From: Galactobacillus timonensis
GTDB taxonomy: Bacteria > Bacillota_I > Bacilli_A > Erysipelotrichales > Erysipelotrichaceae
DNA length: 64,000 nucleotides
NCBI RefSeq assembly: GCF_900240265.1
Contig: NZ_LT964739.1
Coordinates: forward strand, 1,269,390-1,333,389
Direction of reading: 5' to 3'
Part shown: in pieces, positions 44,323 to 53,235 of the stretch
Layout: every line of letters begins with the position of its first letter
How positions within the stretch are numbered: the first letter of the stretch is position 1
Translations under genes and position numbers: made by a program
Notes under the pieces: generated by a model
Databases searched by the model: none
What the model saw: the letters and a program-made list of their open reading frames with translations, nothing else
What the model was told of the DNA's origin: nothing

Positions 44323-45844
44323 AGTAGCTGTCTCCTCTCAGCCATGCATTTTCATCGGCATTATTCTTGGCTTTAAGCTCTTCCTCTTTTACATCTGCTT
44401 CAATTAACGCTTTAATATTCCTAGTCGTTGGATTGATGGACTTATCTATACAGCGGCGGCAGGCACGATCAAGTTTGGCGGCTTCAGTAGTGTCTGCTAT
44501 TTTTAGTATCGCGTGAACCTTATCGTAATATACCTGTTCCGGTCGTCCACCATTGAAGATCTGCTGAACCAGCTCATGGACATTCGGTCCAAGAGTCCAT
44601 GACCATCTGAGGAATCTTTCCTTATTCCAGTCTCCTGTTCTGCTGGGTGGCATATGGGCGGGATCAGTGTCATACTGACCGATCTGATTCTTCCTGAAGC
44701 GCCTGTGGACACAGAACTGCTGCTTGTCATCCTTGTCAAAGATCTCAATCCTGTCGGGGTAAATCCTGAGCGTTACCGTATCGCCGATCTTACACATCTT
44801 GTATGGAACGGAGTAATAGTTCCTGCCATGGCTGACATGGTAGTTGTTGTTCACCTTAGCCTTTGCGTACTCGAACGGTTCATAGGGCTTGGATGGAAGC
44901 GTGAGAAGAAGCGGCTTTTCAAACTTATCGAACAGCTCTGCACGGCTTCCGGATTTATTGGTGAACGGGTTTGTGTTGATTTCATCCAGTTCCTTGCGGA
45001 GCTGAATGTTGTAGTCCTCGGGACTGAAGAATTGGTAGTTCCTCATCTTGAACATTGTGCGTTCAATCATCCGTACGAATGATTCTACGGAAGGCTTCGC
45101 ATGAGGCGACTTTACCTTCCCCGCAAAGATGGAAGTACCGTAGTAATCAGCCATGGCTGTGAAGCTCTTGTTCAGAACAGCCTCATCACCCCAGGGGTGA
45201 GAGATAACGCCGGTCTTCAGATTGTCGATCACGGTAAGCGGTGTTACTCCACCAAAGTACTCAAACATGTGCTCAACACAGCGGATCCAAGTGCTTTCCT
45301 TCATGTCTGAGGTGGCTTCGGCATATCCGTAGTCGCTGAATGTCAGTACGCCGACGAAGATATAGCCTTTGATGATCTCACCGGTTTCTGGATCAGTCCA
45401 TGAGGGGCGGTCACCAACCCAGTCGAGTTCACAACGTTCTCCGGCTTTATGCTGGATGATTTCGGAATAGTTGTTCTCTGCAAGGTATTTGGAGAAATAC
45501 AGTTCAAACTGCGTGTGCTGATAAGGCACCTGGTGCTGCAGAAGACAGCTGTCACTGTACTCCTTCCACAGCTGTTTAACCGTCATACCCGGTGCGACAA
45601 GCTCCTTGGAAAGAGCTTCGTAATCCGGCTGCGCATATACAGTCTTACTCTTTGCACGAGGGTTAAACAGATCCTCCAGCTGTTCAGTAGGGATGTTCTT
45701 CATCTTCTCATAAGTGAGTTGATAGGCATCCATGGTCTTGAAAACGCCAGAGACAGAATCGCGGCGACAATGGATTGTCGAGGCAATCTTCCTCTGGGAG
45801 TAGTTGAGAGACCGCAGTCTTGCGATCTCAAGATAATACGGCAT
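44303..45844 (-). CDS. istA: IS21 transposase IstA (first element)
   Basis: A 513-residue DDE transposase. The N-terminal helix-turn-helix is YSQRKIASTIHCRRDSVSGV. The integrase core has D in CELDWVGD, D in LTVIDNLKTGV and E in PSVESFVRMIER. ATG 45844 follows AGGAGGG; the frame is open to 46000, but that part lies in the IS end. Confidence 0.92.
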   Translation of the reverse strand: MPYYLEIARLRSLNYSQRKIASTIHCRRDSVSGVFKTMDAYQLTYEKMKNIPTEQLEDLFNPRAKSKTVYAQPDYEALSKELVAPGMTVKQLWKEYSDSCLLQHQVPYQHTQFELYFSKYLAENNYSEIIQHKAGERCELDWVGDRPSWTDPETGEIIKGYIFVGVLTFSDYGYAEATSDMKESTWIRCVEHMFEYFGGVTPLTVIDNLKTGVISHPWGDEAVLNKSFTAMADYYGTSIFAGKVKSPHAKPSVESFVRMIERTMFKMRNYQFFSPEDYNIQLRKELDEINTNPFTNKSGSRAELFDKFEKPLLLTLPSKPYEPFEYAKAKVNNNYHVSHGRNYYSVPYKMCKIGDTVTLRIYPDRIEIFDKDDKQQFCVHRRFRKNQIGQYDTDPAHMPPSRTGDWNKERFLRWSWTLGPNVHELVQQIFNGGRPEQVYYDKVHAILKIADTTEAAKLDRACRRCIDKSINPTTRNIKALIEADVKEEELKAKNNADENAWLRGDSYYAEKKQ

Positions 45845-46004
45845 TTTGCATGCCCTCCTGTCTAGTATGAAAATGCCGCATGGGCATTCCATACGACACT
45901 CACTATAGTTCAATGACAAGAGGGTGGACTCACCTGCCGGTTGTGATGGCCTCTCACAACCGGAATTAGTGGGTCCCAAGTCCGGAACGATTGGCCTCAC
46001 TTAG

Positions 46005-46274
46005 GCGGGAATTGCAAAAGAAGTATCTTTCAAGAATCGAGATCGGCTTGTTAATCTTGGACTTGCAATTTCGACCTGTAGAAAGATTGCCGGAATGAGC
46101 CAGGAAGAGCTTGCTGAAAAATCTGGTATAAGCAGATCGACTATCAGCGAGATTGAAGCACCTGGGAAGATTCGAAATTTCTCTGTTGACTGCTTATATT
46201 CAATAGCCGATGTTCTTAAGGTTTCTGCGTCAGACCTTCTTCAGCGTGCAGAAGTTCTTGATAAAAATTTTTGA
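46005..46274 (+). pseudogene. XRE-family regulator, 5'-truncated by IS21
   Basis: The frame opens right at the IS21 end, with no start codon. It encodes RDRLVNLGLAISTCRKIAGM, then SQEELAEKSGISRSTISEIE, a classical XRE helix-turn-helix, and ends LLQRAEVLDKNF. An in-frame stop at 46002 excludes an upstream start. It is followed without a gap by a HipA-like fragment, so it was probably the HipB-type antitoxin or a HipA-linked regulator. Confidence 0.7.
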
Positions 46275-46345
46275 TTAAGTTTCGTGGAGCACACATTTTC
46301 TTGCATCGTGAGAAACGAGGTGACTTTGCCGGAATATTGAAATGA
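46271..46345 (+). pseudogene. short HipA-like N-terminal fragment
   Basis: Twenty-four codons encode IFLHREKRGDFAGILK and then stop. The sequence resembles the start of HipA N-terminal domains (LH-x-FAGIL). It overlaps the stop of the XRE fragment as a HipA gene would. The rest is missing. Weak but consistent evidence. Confidence 0.35.
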
Positions 46346-46437
46346 AAGCTGGGATGCAAAAGTAATAAACCGGTTGTGGGTATTCAGGGGGAAATGGACT
46401 GTAACAGCAGCCTTGACCTTTACAGCAAAGTATAAAT

Positions 46438-46492
46438 CGCAAGGACGCGTACTCGGGATGATGATACTTCCAGTATGACCTTGCGCTTTTTT
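46438..46492 (+). terminator. terminator-like hairpin before the GAF-BTAD regulator
   Basis: CGCAAGG (46438-46444) and CCTTGCG (46479-46485), with further inner pairing (TACT/AGTA), are followed by six T residues. It lies 26 bp before the next start codon. It may end upstream transcription or act as a leader attenuator. Confidence 0.65.
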
Positions 46493-46518
46493 ATAAAAGC
46501 AAATAGGGGGTAAACACT

Positions 46519-47874
46519 ATGCTGAAGAATTCGCAAGCTTCTGCAGACACTGAACAGTTCGATAATGAACAAGTGAGGGCTGCCATTGAGTTGGATCATA
46601 TGATGGTCCAACTTGAACAGGAATTTCGCCGTGATCTTGATCCAAAAGAGATCATTCTGAAGGTTCTTAAACTGACCTGCGAGTATTATGGCGGTGATTG
46701 GTGTGGTGTTCTTGATATCTCCCAAAATGTCGGCGTTTGGGCACCATATTGGTGGTATTCTGCCAAGACAGGTGGTATGACGCAGACAAACTTTTATGAC
46801 TTTGAAATCGTTTCGGAATATCCCACGTGGACCAAGGCATTGCAGGAGGAGCAGACGCTTTGTATACCAGAGATTGATCCAGTTACAGTAGAAGAAGCCC
46901 ATCATTATCAAAGATTGCATGTTCAGTCTGTGATAGCTGCGCCATATTACAAAGGCGCTACGGGCTTTGTGGTCGTAAGAAACCCTACCAAGTTTGTTCA
47001 AATTCCGGATCTGTTGAAGCTCTCAGCATATATTGCCTCGTGTGAGTTCCGGGAATTCCGACTGATAGAATCATGCAAGCATCAAGCCGTTGCTCCTTGC
47101 ATCGAGAAAGAAGATGATGTCTGCATCAATTTGTTCGGCGGGCTGAATATTGTCACCGCGCATGGAGTGATAAAGAGCGAGAGCATTAATCGGATGCAGA
47201 TCGCGTCGGTGATCGTTTATCTTGCTCTTCATCGTGACCGTGCTTGTGCGCCTTCTACAATCGCCAATACCTTGTTTGACGATTTTGAAGAAGCTGATAA
47301 CTTCTGCAATAACATTCGTCATTATATCTACCGGTTTCGTCAGGAGTATGGGGATATCTTCTCTGACAAAGAGTTCATCATTACCACCGCATCTGGGTAT
47401 CGGCTAAACCCTGAGTTGAATATCAAGGTTGACATAGAGTCTTTTGACCGATTGTGTTTAACAGTCAGGCACGTAACAGATCCAAATGAAAAAATCCGTG
47501 TTTTGGAAGAAATTGTCAAAATGTACCGGCAAGATGTGTTTCCGCCAGCAAAGGATTCGCACTGGTTAATGTCGACAATATTTCATTACAGTGAAAAATT
47601 CATGGATGTCATGAAGGAACTATTAGAACTGCTTGAAAAGAGGCAGGATTATACTGAGATTCATGAGCAATGCGCCATAGCATTACGGCATCATCCAAGA
47701 AATTTGCATCTTTACTACTGGATGATCATCTCTATGGAAGAGCAGCAGAAGTATGACCTTGCTATGCGTGAATTCCGTATGGCGATAAGATACCTCTGTA
47801 CTCCTGCAATCAAGGACCTTAGTAAGCTGCTTGGAGAAAGATATGAACCGGGAAGGTTCGTAATTGCTACCTGA
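46519..47874 (+). CDS. GAF-domain transcriptional regulator with BTAD (SARP-like) region
   Basis: A 451-residue protein. The N-terminal GAF-like sensor domain spans about 25-185 (LKLTCEYYGGDWCGVLDIS, SVIAAPYYKGATGFVVVRNP). A winged-helix OmpR/SARP-type DNA-binding domain follows at about 215-310 (VIVYLALHRDRACAPSTIANTL, ASGYRLNP). A bacterial transcriptional activation (BTAD) helical-repeat region runs to the end. AGGGGG precedes ATG 46519. No target operon is adjacent: it is boxed in by IS21 elements. Probably stranded or a regulator of the original island. Confidence 0.75.
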   Translation: MLKNSQASADTEQFDNEQVRAAIELDHMMVQLEQEFRRDLDPKEIILKVLKLTCEYYGGDWCGVLDISQNVGVWAPYWWYSAKTGGMTQTNFYDFEIVSEYPTWTKALQEEQTLCIPEIDPVTVEEAHHYQRLHVQSVIAAPYYKGATGFVVVRNPTKFVQIPDLLKLSAYIASCEFREFRLIESCKHQAVAPCIEKEDDVCINLFGGLNIVTAHGVIKSESINRMQIASVIVYLALHRDRACAPSTIANTLFDDFEEADNFCNNIRHYIYRFRQEYGDIFSDKEFIITTASGYRLNPELNIKVDIESFDRLCLTVRHVTDPNEKIRVLEEIVKMYRQDVFPPAKDSHWLMSTIFHYSEKFMDVMKELLELLEKRQDYTEIHEQCAIALRHHPRNLHLYYWMIISMEEQQKYDLAMREFRMAIRYLCTPAIKDLSKLLGERYEPGRFVIAT

Positions 47875-48074
47875 TATGCGACAAAAATATGACAGAAGAA
47901 AGTACTCTCCGGTCACACGTTATCTTTGTGCGACAATAAAACTGCAAATTCTGGTTCGTCGGTACATGTCTTCCGCTAAAACCGGTGCATTTATGTTGAG
48001 TTGACGGTGCGGGCGTGTCGCTTTAACGGTGCGCCTTTTATTATGGTTATGTAGTTTGATGAAAGGAGATTACA

Positions 48075-49628
48075 ATGCAAAACTACACTGCCATTATGGG
48101 CATTATCCGTATGAGACAGCAGGGTCTCTCATACCGGCAATGCCACGATCGCTTCAAGGTCGGAAACAGTACTATCACCCTGCTCATGGCCAGATACCAG
48201 GACCTTGGCTTATCCTTGACAGACCTGGAGAAAATGGATCCCCAAAAGGTTGTCCAGGCGTTCTATCCACCGGATGAAAAACGGCGCAAAGATGTTCCGC
48301 TGCCTGACTTCAAGAAGATCCATGAACGTCTTATGGAGAAAGGAAGTAAAGCCAACCTGTTCTTCCTCTGGACCGAGTATAAGCAGGACAATCCCAACGG
48401 CTATCAATATTCGCAATTTGCGGAATACTACCACCGCTATGTCGAGCAAAACTTCGGAAGCCAGGATGTCTCCATGGCTGTCGAACGTATCCCTGGTGAG
48501 AAGGTATTTATCGACTGGGTCGGTGACCAACCGGAAATCATTATGAATCCAGAATCAGGTGAGCTTCAGAAAGTTCATGTGTTCGTCACGACGGTTGGAG
48601 TGAGCAGCTATCTATTCGCCGAACTGTTTCCTGACGAGCAGCTGCCGAACTTTATGAAAGGCACTAATGATGCCCTGGCATTCTATGATGCGGTTCCGAA
48701 ATATTTAGTCCCTGATAATGCGGCTACAGCGGTTACCAAGCACACAAAGGATGTTCTGCTTATTAACAGCACTTATCAGGATCTTGAGAGTTTCTATGAC
48801 ACCATTATTCTCCCACCGCCCGCCTATAAGCCAAAAGGAAAACCAACTGTGGAAAAACATGTTCAACTTCTTGAAACATGGCTTTTGGAAAAACTGAAGG
48901 AGAATGTTTACAGCAGCTTTGCCAGCGCCAATGAGGCCTGTAAAAAGATAATAGCGGACATCAATGACAGGAAGCCAACTGGTTGGGAACATTCCCGTAA
49001 AGAGATGTTCGAGCTCTACGATAAGCCGCAGATGAAGAAACTTTCCGACGGTGCCTTCACAACCTGCGACTATGTAGCGTTTGATCATATCCCAGCAAAC
49101 TATCACTTACCATATGATGGCCACTACTACTCTGTATTGTACACGTACTATAACAGGCCAGCCATTTTGAAGGCCACTATGACAGAAATTCGGATCTGTG
49201 ATGAAAACAACAGACTTCTCTGCACTCACCCAAGATCTTACAAGAAATTTCCGAAATACATCACTAACGATGAGCATATGTCGCCAGAGCACCGCTTCTA
49301 TAAAGAAGTAAACATGCATGATGGTGATTATTATCGCAGATGGGCATCGGCGATCGGAAAGGATATGTTTACACTGATTGATACCGTCCTCCATAGCTCC
49401 AAGCACGAAGAGCAGAGTTACAATTCGTGCAACGGCATTCTTCACATGTGCGACGGAAAATCAAAGGTTATTGTCAATATGGCTGCACGCAAATGCATAG
49501 AGCTTAACAGCTGTAAGTATTCATACTTCAAGAGAATTCTTAATGACATTCTGAATAACGGAGGCAGGCCTTCTGGAGATTCTCTTCCGGAACATAAAAA
49601 CATCCGTGGAAAGGACTTCTACAAATGA
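48075..49628 (+). CDS. istA: IS21 transposase IstA (second element)
   Basis: A 517-residue DDE transposase. The N-terminal HTH is RMRQQGLSYRQCHDRFKVGN. Catalytic Asp is in VFIDWVGD, the second in YLVPDNAATAV and Glu in KPTVEKHVQLLE. Only distantly similar to the first IstA. AAAGGAGATTACA precedes the ATG, and the stop overlaps istB (ATGA). Confidence 0.93.
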   Translation: MQNYTAIMGIIRMRQQGLSYRQCHDRFKVGNSTITLLMARYQDLGLSLTDLEKMDPQKVVQAFYPPDEKRRKDVPLPDFKKIHERLMEKGSKANLFFLWTEYKQDNPNGYQYSQFAEYYHRYVEQNFGSQDVSMAVERIPGEKVFIDWVGDQPEIIMNPESGELQKVHVFVTTVGVSSYLFAELFPDEQLPNFMKGTNDALAFYDAVPKYLVPDNAATAVTKHTKDVLLINSTYQDLESFYDTIILPPPAYKPKGKPTVEKHVQLLETWLLEKLKENVYSSFASANEACKKIIADINDRKPTGWEHSRKEMFELYDKPQMKKLSDGAFTTCDYVAFDHIPANYHLPYDGHYYSVLYTYYNRPAILKATMTEIRICDENNRLLCTHPRSYKKFPKYITNDEHMSPEHRFYKEVNMHDGDYYRRWASAIGKDMFTLIDTVLHSSKHEEQSYNSCNGILHMCDGKSKVIVNMAARKCIELNSCKYSYFKRILNDILNNGGRPSGDSLPEHKNIRGKDFYK

Positions 49629-50377
49629 CCGACCGCAGAATCCTTGAAAGTACTGAAGAGCTTTGCATGAAGTTAAGACACATGAAGCTATCGGGCATGG
49701 CTGATGAACTTGAGCGTCAGAATAATGACCCTAATCACGACCTTGTTTCATTTGATGAACGCTTGAACGGCATTATCAACGCTGAGTGGAATCTTAGATA
49801 TAACAAGAAGCTCAACCGCTTCATCAAGAAAGCCACTCTCCGATATCCTGAAGCTGACCTTGACGACGCTATTTATGATCCCGCCCGTCAGCTGGATACC
49901 GATACTATTGAACGCCTGTCCAAGTGTTCCTGGATTGAGGAAGGAAGAAACCTTCTCGTTACAGGGGCCTCCGGCAGCGGTAAATCATACATTGCCAATG
50001 CGTTGTGCATATGTGCGTTACGACAGTTCAAGACCGTTCGCTATAGTAAAACCAGCACGCTCATATACGAACTTGAAAAGGCGGATCTTGAGAAGACTCA
50101 CCTGGAATACATATCCAAACTAGTAAAGCTGGATCTGGTTGTGCTGGACGACTTTGGACTCATGGACCTCGATCCAGATAAGTGCAGAAATCTCTTTGAA
50201 CTGATAGACGCCAGAGAAGGAAGAAAATCCATTATTGTGATATCGCAGCTTCCAGTCTCCTCATGGTATGAGCTGTTCAAGGACAACACTTACGCAGATG
50301 CCTGTCTGGACCGATTGGTCAACAGAGCATTCAGACTACAATTTAATGGCAAGAATATGCGGAACCCGTCCCTTTAA
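49625..50377 (+). CDS. istB: IS21 helper ATPase IstB (second element)
   Basis: A 250-residue IstB AAA+ ATPase. Walker A is VTGASGSGKSYIANAL and Walker B VVLDDFGLMD. ISQLPVSSWYELFKDNTYADA marks the family sensor region. Translationally coupled to istA. Confidence 0.93.
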   Translation: MTDRRILESTEELCMKLRHMKLSGMADELERQNNDPNHDLVSFDERLNGIINAEWNLRYNKKLNRFIKKATLRYPEADLDDAIYDPARQLDTDTIERLSKCSWIEEGRNLLVTGASGSGKSYIANALCICALRQFKTVRYSKTSTLIYELEKADLEKTHLEYISKLVKLDLVVLDDFGLMDLDPDKCRNLFELIDAREGRKSIIVISQLPVSSWYELFKDNTYADACLDRLVNRAFRLQFNGKNMRNPSL

Positions 50378-50479
50378 CTAGCGTTCCGCTAAAGCGGAAC
50401 GGCGCACCGATGAAGCGGAACAGCCGTTCCGTTTTTCCGGATTGTGCAAATAAAACGACAATACATATAACAATACATA

Positions 50480-50541
50480 TCACTCCCGTTCGTTAAGATT
50501 TTCTTGCAATCGCGATTTGCAAATCTAACGAACAGGAGTGA
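50480..50541 (+). promoter_or_regulatory. long inverted repeat over the XRE ribosome binding site
   Basis: TCACTCC, GTTCGTTA, GATTT and TGCAA of the left arm (50480-50509) are complementary to the right arm (50517-50541). The right arm contains the AGGAGTG ribosome binding site of the XRE gene. There is one mismatch and two small bulges. It may be an autoregulatory operator, an RNA hairpin limiting translation, or both. Confidence 0.65.
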
Positions 50542-50548
50542 ATTTTTT

Positions 50549-50836
50549 ATGTATTTCAATCAAAACGAAATCGGAATAAGAGTCCGAGATTTGCGTAAAC
50601 GTCGCGGTTTAACGATCGAGAAATTAGCCAATGAGCTGAACTACAGCCACAGCCATATGAGTAAGGCAGAGCGTGGCGTACATTGTTATTCTATTGATCT
50701 CTTGATCGACCTTTCTGAGTACTTCAATGTCAGTCTCGATTTCCTGATTCTTGGCAGGGAGCGGGCTAATCATCAATTCAAAAAGCGTCTCCGGTTCCTC
50801 ATTCAGGAGCTGATCGAGATTGAGGAGAAACTGTGA
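50549..50836 (+). CDS. XRE-family transcriptional regulator
   Basis: A 95-residue protein. The helix-turn-helix (about 10-65) is VRDLRKRRGLTIEKLANELN with YSHSHMSKAERGV. A short helical tail, FKKRLRFLIQELIEIEEKL, is likely to dimerise. ATG 50549 has AGGAGTG nine bases upstream; the frame is open to 50504 but that part is the inverted repeat. Its inverted-repeat leader suggests self-control. Directly followed by the structured non-coding region. Confidence 0.82.
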   Translation: MYFNQNEIGIRVRDLRKRRGLTIEKLANELNYSHSHMSKAERGVHCYSIDLLIDLSEYFNVSLDFLILGRERANHQFKKRLRFLIQELIEIEEKL

Positions 50837-50879
50837 TGCACCTAATTACTGCCTGCCGATAGGCTGTGTTGCGCCCTCG

Positions 50880-51287
50880 AAAGAGCAGTTGATCCAAGTT
50901 AAGCTTTTCTCAGAACAGATAAGATCTGTTCTGAGAAAAAACTGCTCTTTGACAACTGAATATACATTCATCAGGTACATTCCCATGCGGGTGGAGGCGA
51001 AACCACGCCAGCCAGTTGAACCGCACGCCATGATCCTTTATCGGGGAGCGAGAAATGCGCTGTTCATATATGCCGGATCGCTTCCGGTACGGCCATGAAA
51101 CGCATGGGGACAATGATACTTCTGTTCAGTCACAGCCCTGGGTGAAACCGGGATAACGCAATGAGAGCAGCTCGCAGAGATCCTGGGAGGGGTGAGAGGC
51201 CCATGGAGCCGGGAGCACCCGGACGCCTGATGATTTCCCGCTGCCGGGGTGTTGAGGACAAATTGGCAGAGAAAAATGAATGTCTGG
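50880..51287 (+). ncRNA. candidate structured RNA with boxB/boxA-like leader
   Basis: No gene is supportable here. A 71-nt hairpin opens the segment: outer arms AAAGAGCAGTT (50880-50890) and AACTGCTCTTT (50940-50950), inner perfect 16-bp stem 50905-50920 with 50924-50939. TGCTCTTTGACA (50943-50954) is one base from the rrn boxA TGCTCTTTAACA. CCCATGCG (50982-50989) pairs with CGCATGGG (51101-51108) around a multibranch region with CCGGA/TCCGG (51073-51087). CCC-TGG/CCGGG (51136-51152) and CCGGG/CCCGG (51209-51222) follow. It stops at the IS1182 end, so its 3' part may be lost. I do not recognise the RNA class. Confidence 0.5.
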
Positions 51288-53206
51288 GGGACTGTAACAG
51301 TTTGAGCATATTTAGAATCTGCTCAGGCTGCTACGGCCCCTTTTCTTGCATGGTGAATGATAGTGCTCGAGCATTCATTCTCCGGCAATATGAAAAAGCG
51401 GCTGACGGTATCAAATCAGCACGCATTAAAAACATCTTTGTTAGTTCCATGAAAATTTCTTACTGTCTTTCGCTTTAGTTCATCAGTGAATTCTGCTCTG
51501 GCTTCTTCACAGTCAGACGCCAGTGGTGATATTTGCGGAGATTGTATCCCATGATTACCAGAAGAAATTCCATTTTTACGTTTTTCATTCCTCTTCTATG
51601 GAATCGGGTAAATCTCATGTCTTCCTTAATCACTCCGAAGGCACCTTCCGCCTGCTCGCTGCGCTTGGTTTTCAGTTCGATTCCTTTCTCTGAATCCAGC
51701 TGTTTTCTGGCTTCCGCTTTCAGCTCTTCACCCACAACATTCACGCTGTTCTGACGATATCCACGCTTGTTGTACTTCGGTATACATTTGTCTCTCAGTG
51801 GACAGCCTTCGCAATGTTTTGGCTCTGAATAATTCTGCAGAATGGTCAGATTTCCTGCCCGTGAAATTGAACTTCTGTCTCCGTCATAATGATCGAACTT
51901 TCTTCCATTCGGACAGATCCGATAGCCATCTTTATCAACACCCCAGTTGAATGTATTAAATGGGTGATTCTTCCTGAACATTCTGTCGTGTTCCTTGCCG
52001 TACATCGGGAACTTCTGAACCAGATTTATTCCATGCCGGATGTTATACAGATAATTGTCATAACCTCCATATCCGGCATCAGCCGTCGGATCCCTGGGAT
52101 AATAACCGTATAAGCTGTGGAATCGCTCCATAAATGGTTCCCAGGTGACCGTATCTCCAGGCGTCTGATAGATATCGCTGTTTACAATGAATCCCTCTGA
52201 AACGGCGATCTGGCAGTTATAGCAGGGGCGTGTTACACCGGAACGGTTGTAATAATCCCATTTGGTAGCCATGAAGGTCGCATCATGATCCGTCTTTGAG
52301 CAGCTGTTCCTGTCACCAATGATAGAAAGCCAGGTCTCATAGCCGCTGAGCCGTATTGCGTAGCCAAGCAGAAGATCATACCGCTTCTGAATGTCTGACT
52401 TGCGCTTTCCTTTTCCGTACTGAATTTGAATGTTTTCATGAACCATGACATCCATCAGATACTGAACGATGAACCATATTTCCAAAGCAGAGTATCTCAC
52501 TTTGGTTTCGTAATAGTACCCATAAGCGAGATTCAGTGAGGTGACCGCTTTGGTAATATCGCGGAAGAGATCTGCACGTGCATTCAGAATTCGTTTCTTA
52601 TAAACAAAGGAATTCTTGTACGCATTCGCCTCGATCTTCGTGCCATCTACGAACTGAGTGTTCGGATCAATTCCAGTCTCGTTGATAATATCCAGGTTGA
52701 GATCCTTCATGAGGCTGTCAATGGATTCAGTGAGCTGATTCATCACACGCGAAAAGGCCATTTTACTGGGCATTTCCTGATTAGAGAGATAGATGAACCG
52801 GATATCGGTCCGACAGTGCTGGACGATATCTTCCAGGGAATAAATGCGATTCATGTAGGCAAAGAGAATGACTTTAACGAGCATACCTCTGTCATGACTG
52901 CGGGAGTTATTCGAACGGATTGGTTTCACATAACGGCTGAAGTTCACTCCTTTCACCGCACCGAGAAACGAATAAAGGGTGTCATCCTGAGGCACTTTGA
53001 TAAAGAGATTAAGAGGCAGGGCCAGCTGAACAGCGTTATAATAAGTGCGCTGATCGGGTCCTTCGAAAACAAGATCAGCATTTTTCATACCTTAATTATA
53101 CATGCAAGCATGTATTTAATCAACATGGATTTCAACTTTCTTGAACTTCTTTAACATCAGACCGCCGAAAAAGGAGCCATAACAGTCATTCAACTGTTAC
53201 AGCCCC
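51288..53206 (-). mobile_element. IS1182 family insertion sequence
   Basis: GGGACTGTAACAGTTT (51288-51303) matches the complement of 53191-53206 (GGGGCTGTAACAGTTG) at 14 of 16 positions. The element contains one minus-strand transposase gene. No target duplication was identified. Confidence 0.75.
51475..53088 (-). CDS. IS1182 family transposase
   Basis: A 537-residue DDE transposase with the DUF772-type N-terminal domain (SHDRGMLVKVILFAYMN). Asp is in FVDGTKIEANA, the second Asp in PTADAGYGGYDN and Glu in SEQAEGAFGVIKEDMRF. A Cys cluster, HCEGCPLRDKC, is typical of the family. Complete and probably active. Confidence 0.92.
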   Translation of the reverse strand: MKNADLVFEGPDQRTYYNAVQLALPLNLFIKVPQDDTLYSFLGAVKGVNFSRYVKPIRSNNSRSHDRGMLVKVILFAYMNRIYSLEDIVQHCRTDIRFIYLSNQEMPSKMAFSRVMNQLTESIDSLMKDLNLDIINETGIDPNTQFVDGTKIEANAYKNSFVYKKRILNARADLFRDITKAVTSLNLAYGYYYETKVRYSALEIWFIVQYLMDVMVHENIQIQYGKGKRKSDIQKRYDLLLGYAIRLSGYETWLSIIGDRNSCSKTDHDATFMATKWDYYNRSGVTRPCYNCQIAVSEGFIVNSDIYQTPGDTVTWEPFMERFHSLYGYYPRDPTADAGYGGYDNYLYNIRHGINLVQKFPMYGKEHDRMFRKNHPFNTFNWGVDKDGYRICPNGRKFDHYDGDRSSISRAGNLTILQNYSEPKHCEGCPLRDKCIPKYNKRGYRQNSVNVVGEELKAEARKQLDSEKGIELKTKRSEQAEGAFGVIKEDMRFTRFHRRGMKNVKMEFLLVIMGYNLRKYHHWRLTVKKPEQNSLMN

Positions 53207-53235
53207 TTTACATAGAAAGCAGCAACAGGTGAGAC

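Larger units (their letters stand above)
43191..45999 (-). mobile_element. IS21 family insertion sequence (first)
   Basis: Both ends begin TGAGGCC (43191-43197, and the complement of 45993-45999). Similar blocks follow: AT, CCGG, CTTG, CC. IS21 elements end in TG...CA, as here. The inverted block TGAGTCCACC also occurs at 43214-43223 and at 45923-45932. No clear target duplication is seen. The element has truncated an XRE gene on its right side. Confidence 0.65.
47927..50460 (+). mobile_element. IS21 family insertion sequence (second, distinct)
   Basis: Ends are proposed from TGTGCGACAATAAAACTGC at 47927 and the complementary TGTCGTTTTATTTGCAC ending at 50460. The match is imperfect. TTCCGCTAAAACCGG (left) and TTCCGCTAAAGCGG (right) add an internal repeat of the IS21 kind. 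Boundaries are approximate. Confidence 0.55.

Noticed and set aside
50949..50954. TTGACA as a -35 box
   Set aside because: No -10 box at 16-18 bp; the hexamer is part of a better boxA-like match after a large hairpin.
50837..51287. Assignment of the structured segment to a named RNA class or group II intron 5' end
   Set aside because: I could not recognise a class-defining motif or a GTGYG-type intron start, so it is left unnamed.
51161..51478. Open frame across the structured RNA and IS1182 end
   Set aside because: It crosses the IS border and spans GC hairpins, so it is not a credible gene.
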